A stretch of 16,493 bases of DNA from CALLVY01 sp937899855. GTDB taxonomy: Bacteria > Bacteroidota > Bacteroidia > Chitinophagales > Saprospiraceae. Below the pieces are notes generated by a model. That model worked only from the letters and a program-made list of their open reading frames with translations. It did not search any database and had not been told where the DNA came from. Positions 1-9,400 of the stretch are shown one piece after another. A program made the translations under genes and the position numbers. Position 1 is the first letter of the stretch, and every line of letters starts with the position of its first letter. The stretch is from NCBI GenBank assembly GCA_039820405.1, contig JBCBQC010000123.1, positions 1 to 16,493 on the forward strand, read 5' to 3'.

Positions 1-3000
1 CAGAGCTGGAGGGGACCCAGGTCCCAATCTCAATTCTGGTACAATTCAACAGCGTAGAAGAGTTATCAATTTCGATGGGTAAGCGGAGGAGGTACCATTC
101 CCCGGCCTTGATCGTACTCGCATCGCCGATTCTAGCGGCGTCCCACTTGAGGCTGGTACCGGAGCTATTCTCGTAGTTGCAGTAGAGGTAATTAAAGGTC
201 GTAGAAACGTTGTCTTGATGAATCCAGACGCGGGCCTCGTACTTCTTGCGTTCAATCTCTCCCGGATCAAGCGACTGGTTGTAGAGGCGTACCGGAATTT
301 GGTAATTCAGACCGTAGCGCGTTCCCGAATTGAGGCGTACCGAGTACTGCCCGGTGTGCGCCCGACTGTCGTCTACCGCACTGATGTTGGGCGCCCGTAC
401 TTCTCCACCAAAATAATTGACCGTCTGGAGATGATCCTCCGCCCCGGAGTAGGCAAACTCGACGTACTTCGCCGGATTGGCTGCGGTGATGGGGAGGGTT
501 TCGTTGTAGCCCATCTTGATGGACGAGTAATTATCGTCGAGGAAGCGTTCTTCCAGTGATTTGGAGTAGCGATCGTAACGCGTGACCTCCTTGGTATTGA
601 TCCATCTGGAGTCGGAGGTTCCGTTGAAGTTAAAGTTGACGTAGCCTGCCATGGTACCATCGGGACGGGCATCCGAACGCCAGGTGTAGTTGCGGTAGGG
701 TCGCCACATGTCCTCACTACTCGGTGGTACCTGATCGACGTAATTGCTGCCCGATAGGGTCCGGTAGCGGTAGGCATTATTGGTCCAAGTCTGTACTTCG
801 GCGTCGACGATGTTGTTGGAGCTGACGCTGTTGCGGTACACGTAGTTACCCGCCTCTTGTATCAGCATGTTCTGGTTGTCCAAATCGTCCACTTTTGATC
901 CCATCCGGGCGTAGCGCTGGTAGGCGGGATCGATGGTGGTGATGATCTTCTCGTTGTTGGGGTCAGTGGCTTCGGTACGGGTGGGTTTGCCTGTGTAAAA
1001 GTCAAAGCTGGTGTAGGCCAGGGCGCTTTCCATGCCGTTGTCGATGGTGCGGACCTTTTGCAGGACGGAGGGATAGGTATTGCGTTTGGTGATGAGGACT
1101 TTCCAGTCTTCCTCCCTCAGCTGCAAGGCACCGTTGAAGTTGACGTAGCCATCCAACAGACAGAAGGGCGTACCAAAGACCCGCTTGCGCGAACGGATGG
1201 AGTGTAGGTAGTCCCGCGTGACCCCTTGGTTGAGCGGGGGATTGCTGTAGTATTCAAAGATCTTCTTACGATAGCATTGCCCCAATCGGTTGTAGCGCTC
1301 GATCGACAGGGGGCGACCAATCTGGCTGGTCCGGTCGGTGATCTCGGTAGTATAGATATCGTCAAAGCCATCGAAGGACGACTGAGCCGTATTGACGGTA
1401 AAGTGCGTGGGTTGGTCGTAAGTCTCAAAGGTGTAGCGTTCGCGGTCGATAAATTCGCCCGCCCCGTTTTTCTTGGTGATATTTACCTCCGCGTAGTTGA
1501 CCTGTGCCCCAATGCTGCCGTTAAAGGTACTGGTGGTCTTATCGTCGGAAAACATGAGGTAACCCATGTGGAGGTCCAGGGCGCTGGGCTCGTAGGGCAC
1601 CACTCCCGAGGAAAAGTCCGTACCACTTTCACTTTGTTGGTAAGTAAACTCCTGTCTTTGCTCCACTTGTCCGCTGCCGCTCCGCAGTTCCAAGCTGGCC
1701 ACTCGGATACCTCCTCCATTGACCTCATCGGCACCGTTTCCATTGTTGCAAATCGTCTGATGGGGGAATTTGTTGGAGACCAAGGCGATGGCGAGTATCG
1801 ACTCGCTGGGCTTCAGTCCAAACTGGATGTCGAAGGTGACTCGGTAGAAGCCACTGACCAAGCTGATGCTGGTAATGGTACTAAAACCGAAGCAGGTTTC
1901 TTCGCCCGTACTGGCCTCGCGGACGATCACGCTCACTTGCTCATTGGCATCCTTGGCGGCTTGAAGGGCGGCGCGGAAAGAATCGCCTTGGGCATTATTG
2001 GGGATGGTGATGAATTGCGAAGTATTGAGGGAGCTAAAGAATCCCCGGGTTTTGCGGAACATGAGGTAGTTGTCGGGGGTGGGGAAGTTGAAATTGGAAC
2101 TGCCCACCCGGTAATAAGTATCCGGCTCGTAGTCGATCTTGATCTTGGCCCCCACCGGCATCTCGATTTCACGGAGGCTCCACGCTGCTGCGTCGTTGTT
2201 GCCACAGCTTACGGTACGGTTGACGGGGTACTGGTTGCCACTTGGTCCCGTCAATTGAACGTTCCCCTTGTAGTAGCCCCAACGATCGTAATCCTGGAGG
2301 CCAAAGTCGGGGTTGGCCGCATTGTTGTTTTTGTCGTAATCAAAATTGTAACTGGGCAAGACCAGGGCGCCTCCCTTGCCTTTCTTCGACACTTTGGTAA
2401 GGGTGAGCTTACCCTGGCCAATGGCAGTGGAGTTGATGGTTTGCTGGGACAAGTCGTAGGTGTAGGTGAAGTCAATGATCTGCAGGGCCTTGGCCTGGAT
2501 GGCGCTGTTGAACTCCGAGGTCAGGTAAGGTGTTTGGCCGGCCGTAGGCCGATTGCCCCAGTCGACGCCCCGATCGTTGAGGTCACCGCTGCTCAAGAGG
2601 GTTTGGACATCCTCGTTTTTCAGGAGCACGATCTTGTCGGTCCGCAGTTGACTCATGGTATGGTCAGCGGAGCTCACCCCATCCCCCAAGGCGTCTACAC
2701 TGGGGCCGCGTCCGTCGCTACGCACACTGTGGAAAAAGATGGCGGTGTGGCTACGGGTTTGGATACCGTTGAGGTAAAAGAGTTGTTTTTTACCAAAGGT
2801 AGCGGTCTTGCCGGAGAAAGAAGGTTCGAACTCGTAACCCGAGAAGGGCGCTCGGTAGGGGTAGGGTTTGTTTTGGGTGTGATTGCCGTAGGCAAAGCGC
2901 ACGTAGCTGCCGTAATCGTCGGGGTCCGTCAGGCCGTCATCGTTGCGATCGATGTAGTCGTTGCCGGTGATCGCAGTTTGGAGCCAGGTATAGGGGTAGG

Positions 3001-4651
3001 GCGAATTTTTCCGCGTACGGGAGTAGGCATTGGTGGTGTTGACCTGTTCCACGGCATTGCCGCTGACCCAACGTTCGGTTTCGAAAGCAACGGCTTCTTC
3101 GTAGGTGATGAAGGCGGGCAGTCCGTAGTGGTGTTCGCTACCGTCTTCGCCCGTAATTTTAAAGGCGTGTACCTTAGAATTGTCAAATTGCGTGGCGACG
3201 TAAGCACTGGGGCGGTTTTGCACAAAGTTTTTGACCCGGTTTCGCCGGTCGGAGTTCTGTACGGAGCCCCCCGAAATACCGAGATCCAATTCTCCGAAGT
3301 GTTCCACGAATTTGCTGGCCTTGAGGTAGCGGTTTTTAAAGCCGTTGGGTACATCATCGGCGGGGGTGCCGACAAAGCTGGAGCTACTCGATGCAAAAGT
3401 AGGGGTGGCGGCACTGGTCTTATAGATCGTTCCGCCGGGCATCTGTCGCTCGGAGGAAAAGTCCCCCGCGTAGCGGAAGCGCGTCCGGCCGGGCTGGTCG
3501 TCATAGAGGGAGAAGTAACCATCGAAGTTTCTGAGTTTGTAGTAGTTATCGGTAGGGTCGTTGGGGCCCGCCGCAAATTGCCGCCCCATCAGCGAGCCAT
3601 TCTGGAAGACGGTAGGCTGAATGGATCCCCCCACGCTGGCAGAATTAACCTGATAGTTATCGAGGGCCAGGTGTACCCCACCGGTGTTGTCCTGTTCCCG
3701 GGAGTTGTTGCGGTCCTCGGTGATGTCCATACTGTAGGTGTAGCTGGAGGAGGGGATCACACCATCGAATTTGGCGAAGGCGCTGGTGAGCGAACCGTAG
3801 GGACGCAGGGGGCGGCTCAAGTCGAGCCACTGACGGACGGTGGTGGTACTAAAATTGATAACCCCCAGGTTGAGTCCCTTGGTGGTGGTTTCGATATTCC
3901 AGTCGCCGGCCCTGCCCGTACGGGTAGTCTTCAATCCATCTTTGAGGCTAAAGGAAACCGAAGAATAACCAGGGGCCAGGCCCTGGCGACCACTCTGCTC
4001 CCAACCCAGGTAGTCGTTTTGGTAGTCCTTGACGCCATTGCCGTAGGAAGGCTGGAGCCCCGAGCCAAATTTGACGGATTGCCCTCCCGGATCGCTTTGG
4101 AAGTCGAGTAGGTTGACTCCGTAGAGGTTGAGCGAATTGCTGCCAAATTTACCGAGGTTGGAATTGTAGGTTTCGGAAGAGGTAACGCTAAAAGGCGTTT
4201 TGGGAACCTGAAAGCCAAAAGAATAGGTGGTATTCGTACTCCCGCTGTCGTAGCGGTCCTCCCAAACGCGGTACAGATTGGTGTTGAATTCCTCCCCCTG
4301 ATAATCATCGGGATAGCCATTGACCGAACGTGAAATGGAACCCGCGTTGAACCCCCAACCCAGTCCGTAGTTGGAAGCCTCTTGGTGGGTTTTGATGCCG
4401 GCGTGGTAAAAGAGGTTGATGGGAAAACCACCCTCCGGCCCGGGTACTTCGAGAAGGGGGAGATTGTACACAAAGTCTCCGGTCAGTAAGTTGACCATGT
4501 CGCTTGTGTCGACTGCTTCGAAAGACGAAGACTGGGGCGCGCTTGGCCCAGCCGTAAGAGCATTAGCCATTGGTGGTAGCACGATACTTTGGAGAAAAGT
4601 AAGGAGGCAAAACACCGCGGCAATCCTAAGGGAACGCTTTTTTCGATACAT
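1..4651 (-). CDS. Giant secreted RHS-associated protein (gene A), 3' end beyond window
   Basis: Reading from ATG at 4651-4649 toward base 1 gives about 1550 residues with no stop, so the gene runs off the left edge. The start MYRKKRSLRIAAVFCLLTF is a Sec signal peptide, probably cut after PPMANA near residue 31. Next comes the conserved block TSDMVNLLTGDFVYNLPLLE, then FYHAGI...EASNYGLGW and VNGYPDDY. Later landmarks are YTWLQTAITGNDYIDRNDD (about 557), KKQLFYLNGIQTRSHTAIFF, and AAWSLREIEMPVGAKIKIDY. A carbohydrate-binding-like jelly-roll begins at AKYVEFAYSGAEDH (about 1395) and reaches the edge. It is a paralogue of the protein at 6443-11668: about two thirds of the first 119 residues match by hand alignment, the middle diverges, and the end is close again. 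By that comparison about 80 residues are missing, including a final YD repeat. It is probably the first partner of an RHS gene outside the window. Surface or secreted location is inferred; molecular function is unknown. Confidence 0.88.
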   Translation of the reverse strand, partial: MYRKKRSLRIAAVFCLLTFLQSIVLPPMANALTAGPSAPQSSSFEAVDTSDMVNLLTGDFVYNLPLLEVPGPEGGFPINLFYHAGIKTHQEASNYGLGWGFNAGSISRSVNGYPDDYQGEEFNTNLYRVWEDRYDSGSTNTTYSFGFQVPKTPFSVTSSETYNSNLGKFGSNSLNLYGVNLLDFQSDPGGQSVKFGSGLQPSYGNGVKDYQNDYLGWEQSGRQGLAPGYSSVSFSLKDGLKTTRTGRAGDWNIETTTKGLNLGVINFSTTTVRQWLDLSRPLRPYGSLTSAFAKFDGVIPSSSYTYSMDITEDRNNSREQDNTGGVHLALDNYQVNSASVGGSIQPTVFQNGSLMGRQFAAGPNDPTDNYYKLRNFDGYFSLYDDQPGRTRFRYAGDFSSERQMPGGTIYKTSAATPTFASSSSSFVGTPADDVPNGFKNRYLKASKFVEHFGELDLGISGGSVQNSDRRNRVKNFVQNRPSAYVATQFDNSKVHAFKITGEDGSEHHYGLPAFITYEEAVAFETERWVSGNAVEQVNTTNAYSRTRKNSPYPYTWLQTAITGNDYIDRNDDGLTDPDDYGSYVRFAYGNHTQNKPYPYRAPFSGYEFEPSFSGKTATFGKKQLFYLNGIQTRSHTAIFFHSVRSDGRGPSVDALGDGVSSADHTMSQLRTDKIVLLKNEDVQTLLSSGDLNDRGVDWGNRPTAGQTPYLTSEFNSAIQAKALQIIDFTYTYDLSQQTINSTAIGQGKLTLTKVSKKGKGGALVLPSYNFDYDKNNNAANPDFGLQDYDRWGYYKGNVQLTGPSGNQYPVNRTVSCGNNDAAAWSLREIEMPVGAKIKIDYEPDTYYRVGSSNFNFPTPDNYLMFRKTRGFFSSLNTSQFITIPNNAQGDSFRAALQAAKDANEQVSVIVREASTGEETCFGFSTITSISLVSGFYRVTFDIQFGLKPSESILAIALVSNKFPHQTICNNGNGADEVNGGGIRVASLELRSGSGQVEQRQEFTYQQSESGTDFSSGVVPYEPSALDLHMGYLMFSDDKTTSTFNGSIGAQVNYAEVNITKKNGAGEFIDRERYTFETYDQPTHFTVNTAQSSFDGFDDIYTTEITDRTSQIGRPLSIERYNRLGQCYRKKIFEYYSNPPLNQGVTRDYLHSIRSRKRVFGTPFCLLDGYVNFNGALQLREEDWKVLITKRNTYPSVLQKVRTIDNGMESALAYTSFDFYTGKPTRTEATDPNNEKIITTIDPAYQRYARMGSKVDDLDNQNMLIQEAGNYVYRNSVSSNNIVDAEVQTWTNNAYRYRTLSGSNYVDQVPPSSEDMWRPYRNYTWRSDARPDGTMAGYVNFNFNGTSDSRWINTKEVTRYDRYSKSLEERFLDDNYSSIKMGYNETLPITAANPAKYVEFAYSGAEDHLQTVNYFGGEVRAPNISAVDDSRAHTGQYSVRLNSGTRYGLNYQIPVRLYNQSLDPGEIERKKYEARVWIHQDNVSTTFNYLYCNYENSSGTSLKWDAARIGDASTIKAGEWYLLRLPIEIDNSSTLLNCTRIEIGTWVPSSS
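444..469 (-). repeat. 26-bp exact inverted copy shared with gene C (copy in gene A)
   Basis: This is the gene A copy of the stretch at 10961-10986, coding for the same residues on the minus strand. Synonymous positions are identical across all 26 bases, although most of the two genes differ at the nucleotide level. Confidence 0.85.
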
Positions 4652-5051
4652 GTGATGATAGTATTTTTTTTGGTTGATGGTGTTAAATAGATGCAATACT
4701 TCGACCGCCTGCAAAGAGCGCAGATCCGCTCGTTTGAGGTACAGTAGAGGCCATAATCTTTCGCACCTAAGCAATAGATTATCCTCAAATCAATTAACAG
4801 TCAAGCCTTGTACTTGAGAGACGTACAATAGATAGTTTGCTTACTTATTCCGTAGACGACATCCTACTTTTGACGGAATATTGACTCGTTAAGAGTCTCG
4901 GGTAGTTTTTCGGTAAAACGCTGTGAGGCTAGTTCAGCTGAGGTGAGCATTTTAGTTTAGCACTATTTTTTATATTTCGCATTAAAGTTATGAAATTCTG
5001 AAGGAGGAAGAAATAGAATTTTGTATTTTTTTTATTATAATGTGAAAATCA
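4652..5051. other. AT-rich intergenic region, no gene
   Basis: These 400 bases separate the start of gene A from the end of the DUF763 gene; both are on the minus strand, so it holds gene A's leader and DUF763's 3' end. It is clearly more AT-rich than the genes around it. The 20 or so bases before gene A's ATG are A-rich on the coding strand with no Shine-Dalgarno sequence, as is usual in Bacteroidota. I see only weak dyads: TTGTAC/GTACAA at 4808-4828, GAGCG/CGCTC at 4716-4731 in gene A's leader, and AAATTCT/AGAATTT at 4993-5021. None ends in a T-run on the minus strand, so I cannot point to a terminator for DUF763. No minus-strand TAnnTTTG promoter element was found for gene A. Confidence 0.7.
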
Positions 5052-6281
5052 TCATTCAGTAGTGCCGAAGAGATTGAGTTGTCCCCCGTTCTTTTTTTCT
5101 TTTCCGGGGGGCTGGACGTAGCCGTCACGCGTACGGCCGCCGTACTTCCAGGAATCGCGATTTTCTTTTTCCAGCAGTTGTTGAAAATTTTGGTTGGGGC
5201 TAAACCCCTCTTCCGCCCGTTGGGCCAGTTGGCTCAATTTGGCGATGGCCTTTTGTTTGTCGCTCTGGCCGATCTTGGCGCGTTCGACGGCATCCTGTAG
5301 GGTGCGGATGGTTTCGTCGTATACGCGGGTGGGTACGGGAAAGGGGCGGGCGCTCTTGCCGCCGTGGGCAAAGGAAAAGCGAGCGGGGTCGCTAAAGCGG
5401 CTGGGGGTGCCGTGGATGACTTCGCTGACCAGGGCCAGCGATTGGAGGGTGCGGGGCCCCAAGCCTTTGAGGAGCAGCAGGTCCTCGAAGTTGGTGGTCT
5501 GGCTTTCTTGGGCCAGCCACAGGATGCTTCCCAAACGCTTGAGGTCGACGTCCTTGGCCTTGACGTCGCAGTATTTGGGCAGTTGCATTTTGGGGATTTC
5601 GTTGAGCAGGTGGACGGGCTTTTCCTGGGTCAGCTGGAGAATGCCATCCTGGCTAGATTGGGCCCGGGCGTCGACGAGATTGAGGATGTCGCCCTGATGG
5701 TCGCCACAGATGGCTTGGTGGGGGTCGACGATGAAGGAGGACAGCTCCTCGGAATGCCAGTGGTAGCGGCGAGCGCTGTGGTCTTCGGGCTTCATCCCCT
5801 GTTGGATGACGGTCCAGTCGCCTTCGCGGTTGAGGATGAAGGAATGGATGTAGAGTTGGTAGCCATCCTGGATGGCGGTGTTGTCGACCTTGGCGCTGAG
5901 TTTGCTGTAGCGGGTGAGTTGCCGGGCATCGAGGCCGGTGCGGTCGCCGATGCGGAGCAGCTCCTGTGGCGTTTGGAGCGATTGCTTGCCCTTGCCGCCG
6001 CAGACGTACAGCCCCAGCTCTTTGGCGTGGGGGTTGAGCGATACCTTGAGTGCCCGCATGATGGCGGTGGTGACGCCGGAGGAGTTCCAATCCATCCCGA
6101 TGACCGCGCCAAAGCTCTGGAACCAGTAGGGATCGGAAAGGCGACTGAGGAAGCCTTTGGTACCGTGTTCGATGAGGAGGGCTTCGACGACGGCCAGGCT
6201 GAGCTTGGTCATGCGTTCGAACAACCAGTTGGGGATGTGCCCACCCATCAGGGCCAAATCTGCGGAACCGGAATGCTTCAT
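5052..6281 (-). CDS. DUF763 family protein with C-terminal clamp-binding-like motif
   Basis: The 409-residue product starts MKHSGSADLALMGGHIPNWL and matches, from memory, the DUF763 family of archaea and bacteria, whose function is not established. Family-type blocks are FERMTKLS, LSDPYWFQSFGAVIGMDWNS followed by SGVTT (48-72), LYVCGGKGKQS (91-101) and QQGMKPEDHSARRYHWH (160-176). Residues 266-290 (LLLLKGLGPRTLQSLALV) have the hairpin GLGP of a helix-hairpin-helix, a non-specific DNA-binding fold. The segment after residue 335 is charged and probably helical. The tail is low-complexity PPGKEKKNGG and ends QLNLFGTTE; QLNLF (401-405) fits the beta-clamp consensus QL(S/D)LF. No signal peptide is present, so it should be cytoplasmic. 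A role in DNA repair or replication is inference from these two motifs. It has no visible functional link to the secreted giants on either side. The start was chosen because the family block begins at once and no upstream in-frame ATG is close. Confidence 0.92.
   Translation of the reverse strand: MKHSGSADLALMGGHIPNWLFERMTKLSLAVVEALLIEHGTKGFLSRLSDPYWFQSFGAVIGMDWNSSGVTTAIMRALKVSLNPHAKELGLYVCGGKGKQSLQTPQELLRIGDRTGLDARQLTRYSKLSAKVDNTAIQDGYQLYIHSFILNREGDWTVIQQGMKPEDHSARRYHWHSEELSSFIVDPHQAICGDHQGDILNLVDARAQSSQDGILQLTQEKPVHLLNEIPKMQLPKYCDVKAKDVDLKRLGSILWLAQESQTTNFEDLLLLKGLGPRTLQSLALVSEVIHGTPSRFSDPARFSFAHGGKSARPFPVPTRVYDETIRTLQDAVERAKIGQSDKQKAIAKLSQLAQRAEEGFSPNQNFQQLLEKENRDSWKYGGRTRDGYVQPPGKEKKNGGQLNLFGTTE
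5067..5081 (-). other. Candidate sliding-clamp-binding motif QLNLF in DUF763
   Basis: This stretch encodes residues 401-405 of the DUF763 protein, four residues before its end. Bacterial beta-clamp ligands (for example MutS, Pol IV, DnaE and Hda relatives) typically carry QL(S/D)LF or a close variant near an end of the protein. QLNLF departs only at the third position. It follows a flexible, charged, Gly/Pro-rich tail, which is the usual setting for such a peptide. Functional clamp binding is inferred. Confidence 0.5.
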
Positions 6282-6442
6282 GACGTCGTGTAACTGGTAC
6301 CCATTAGAAACGATTGGGTGCGTTTTATGTTTAGCGGCGGCTAAAAATTGGTGGGGTCATTTTCTCTAAAAAAAAGCAGCGGCGGCGATTACTTTTTCAG
6401 CAAGCGGAGGAATGCCCCCATGAGAACAAAAAATAAATTCCT
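6282..6442. promoter_or_regulatory. Divergent spacer between DUF763 and gene C
   Basis: These 161 bases lie between two divergently transcribed genes, so at least one promoter for each is expected here. The sequence holds two copies of AGCGGCGGC in direct orientation (6333-6341 and 6378-6386). TATGTTTA at 6326-6333 is close to the Bacteroidota -7 element TAnnTTTG, but no TTG lies at the proper upstream distance. The 20 bases before gene C's ATG (AACAAAAAATAAATTCCT) are A/T-rich with no Shine-Dalgarno sequence next to the start. The promoter role follows from geometry rather than from a convincing motif. Confidence 0.4.
6333..6386 (+). repeat. Two 9-bp direct repeats AGCGGCGGC in the divergent spacer
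   Basis: AGCGGCGGC occurs at 6333-6341 and again at 6378-6386, with starts 45 bases apart, in otherwise AT-rich sequence between divergent genes. Paired boxes could bind a regulator, but a GC-rich 9-mer in a GC-rich genome may also recur by chance. Confidence 0.3.
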
Positions 6443-9400
6443 ATGCTGCGACGAAAAAAACACCTCCGCATTGCCGCTCTCTTTTGCTTACTGACTTTTG
6501 TCCAAAGCCTGATCTTGCCCGGAGTGGCCCAGGCCCTCACCGCTGGGCCCACCGCCCCCGAAACCGCCGACTTTGAACCCATCGACACCACCGACATGGT
6601 CAACCTGAATACGGGTGACTTCACCTACAATCTCCCCCTCCTCCAAGTACCCGGCCCGGAAGGAGGCTATCCCGTCAACCTGTCCTACCACGCCGGCATC
6701 CGCCCCCTACAAGAAGCCTCCTGGGTGGGGCTGGGCTGGAGCCTCAACCCCGGCGCCATCAACCGAGTGGTCAACGGCTATCCCGACGACCACAAGGGCA
6801 TCACCCGCACGGTGACCGACTTCTGGCCGGGAGGGGAAACGGTCACCTATTCCATCGGGATCGGTTTTGGATTGCCCAATTCCCCCCTGGAAATGGGACT
6901 CAACCTGGCCATTACCAATGATACCTACCGGGGCGTGGGGGGAGACATTGGTTTTAGCCTAGAGGCCGCCAAATGGAAGGTGCAAGCCAACGGGGCTGGC
7001 CTCAAAGCTGGGGCCAACCTGGGCGTCGGCCCCTTCAAATACAGCCTGACCACCGATTTCGAAGGCAACCTCAGCCACGGTACCGCCTTGGGCATGTCCT
7101 TGGCCGGCACGGGATTGGGCAGGGGCCTGGCTAGCTTGGGGCTCTCCACTAGTGTGGGCGCTAGTATCGACTTCACCGGGGGGAGCACCTCCTTCTCCGT
7201 GGGTGGTTTTACCCTTCCCATTGCCAACAACCGTATCCAACTTTCCGAGGATCAGTGGGGCGTTCGCATTCCCATTCCCATCGGAAAAGTGATGATCAAT
7301 TTGGGGTATCACTATTACCGCTACTGGATTCACGAAACGGACCAGGCGGAGACCTACGGCACCCTCTACGCGGTAGACAGTAAACCTACCGCCCTCTCGG
7401 CCAATCGTTCGATCCTCGATGATGACATCTCTTTTGATTCGTACATCCTACCAGAAATTGGAAAGAACATTGTCGACCATCCCGATCCCAATTGGTTGCA
7501 GGGGGGCGCCTATCCCGCCTACGATGCCTATCAAGTGTTGGGGCAGGGCGTCGGGGGGAATATGCAGCCCTACTTGTTTGAAAATGGCTCCCTCTATCGC
7601 AAGAAGTTGAAGGATACGTACAACAACCGAACTGATCTCGCTTTTCGCCTGCCCCAAGAATTTTTACACCATCCCTACTTCAAGGGCAAGGGCGAGTTTG
7701 CCAATTTCCTAACCCACAACAGCGACCCCCAGCTCAACCTGAGCTACGATGCACCCACGGCCGACCCCCAGGATTTTAGCACCCCCACCGGGGGCTTCGA
7801 CGCCGCCAGCTTCCAACTCGCCGGCGCCCAACACGTCGAGACCTTTACCAACGACGAAATCAGCAATGCTCCCGTGGCTACCCGCAATCGGGGCTTGATC
7901 AATTATCCCGGCATGAGCAATACCCAACGGACCGAGGGCGATAAGGGCGATCAAATCGGCGCCTACCGGATCACCAACCCTAGTGGGGTCACCTACCACT
8001 ACGCCCTTCCGGTGTATGCCTACGATGAAACCATTAAATCTACACGACCGACCACCACGAATGGTACCTTCCTCAATACCCAATCCAATCCCGCGCCCTA
8101 CGCCTACACCTGGCTGCTGACCGCCATCACCGGCCCCGATTTTGTGGACCGCAACGATGGGGGCAATCCCGATGGCCTGGCCAACGAAGGCGACTACGGC
8201 TACTGGGTTACTTTTGACTACGGCCAGTGGGTCGGCGATTACGAATGGCGGACGCCCTTTACCGGTCAACACATCGACATCGACAAACGGGTGTACCAGT
8301 ACAGCTACGGTAAGAAAGAAATTTACTACTTGGATGCCATCAAGACGCGGAGCCACACGGCCCTGTTTATCAAAGACCTGCGCTACGATGGCAAGTCGGT
8401 CACCGATGGGAACCTCGGCGGATCGGATATCCGCAATGGAACGCTCTGTAGCCCGCCACCCCTGCCCGGAGTGAATGGCCCCATTAGACTGCCCCGTTCG
8501 CTACTGCGCCTGGATCGGATTTACCTGCTCAATAACGACGACCTCAGCGGCAGCTACGCCCTTGCCGATTTGCGCGACAACGGTAACCTGGAAGATAAGG
8601 TGACCTTTAACCTCAACGGCTGCGTCAATACCATTACCTATCACCAAAGCGATGAACTACTCGACGTCTCGGACCTCAACTCCACCCAGAACCAAACGCT
8701 GCTAAACAAGGCAATCCGCGTCATCGACTTGGACAACAATCACTACGAGCTCTGCCCCGAAACGGACAACAGCTACACCAATAGCAACCTCTACGACGCT
8801 AATCCAGACCTGAGCGACAAGCAGGGCAAGCTCACGCTCAAGGGCGTGGCCTTTAAAGGGGTGGGGGGACAGTCCGTATTGCCACCCACTAACTTTTCTT
8901 ACGAATTGGAACAGCCCCTCACCAGCACCTTCAACGTCATCAGCGCCAGTCCGAATACCGGAGGCCTTTCCGGTACGATTGAAATCAATGCCAACGGCAG
9001 TAGCTTTCTCCACCAAGTGGTCAAGTACCAAACCGGTGGTCAGGACTACTACCTCTACATCGACAAGTACCTGGGCGATGACGAATACGCCTACAACAAC
9101 CTGGGGGACCACCTGCCAACCAATGCACATTCCGGTACCCTAGCCGCCACCAAGAATCCCCCCTTTGATCTGAAATACTACGATGCCTACGGTTTTTACA
9201 AGCCCGATTTTATCTACAACAACGAACTGAGTGGCCCCACCGACATCCAACGGATCGCAACCCCTAAAGGGGCCCGGATGAGCGATGCTTGGAGCTTGCG
9301 CGAAATCGAAACGGCCCTGGGGGCGAAGGTGAAAGTGACGTACAGCCCCCGGACTTACCAAAGCCTGGTAATGCAAGACAAGTACCGCCTGAACATTCGG

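Noticed and set aside
1226..4111. 961-codon ORF on the plus strand
   Set aside because: It lies antisense to gene A, whose minus-strand reading has a signal peptide and clear similarity to the protein at 6443-11668. The long open frame is a by-product of GC-rich codon use.
4483..4788. 101-codon minus-strand ORF overlapping gene A's start in another frame
   Set aside because: More than half of it is out-of-frame gene A signal-peptide sequence, and the rest is AT-rich leader with no domain.
4865..4872. TACTTTTG matching the Bacteroidota -7 promoter element TAnnTTTG on the plus strand
   Set aside because: The nearest TTTG (4836-4839) is 25 bases upstream, longer than the usual 19-21. No plus-strand gene follows until 6443, so it would need an unseen RNA.
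4993..5033. AAATTCT/AGAATTT dyad followed by a T-run on the plus strand, resembling a terminator
   Set aside because: The stem is only 7 AT-rich pairs with a 15-base loop, and no plus-strand gene lies upstream; in the minus direction no T-run follows it.
5364..6293. 309-codon plus-strand ORF opposite DUF763
   Set aside because: Its composition is low-complexity Gly/Val/Ala/Asp, and the minus-strand DUF763 reading is well supported over its full length.
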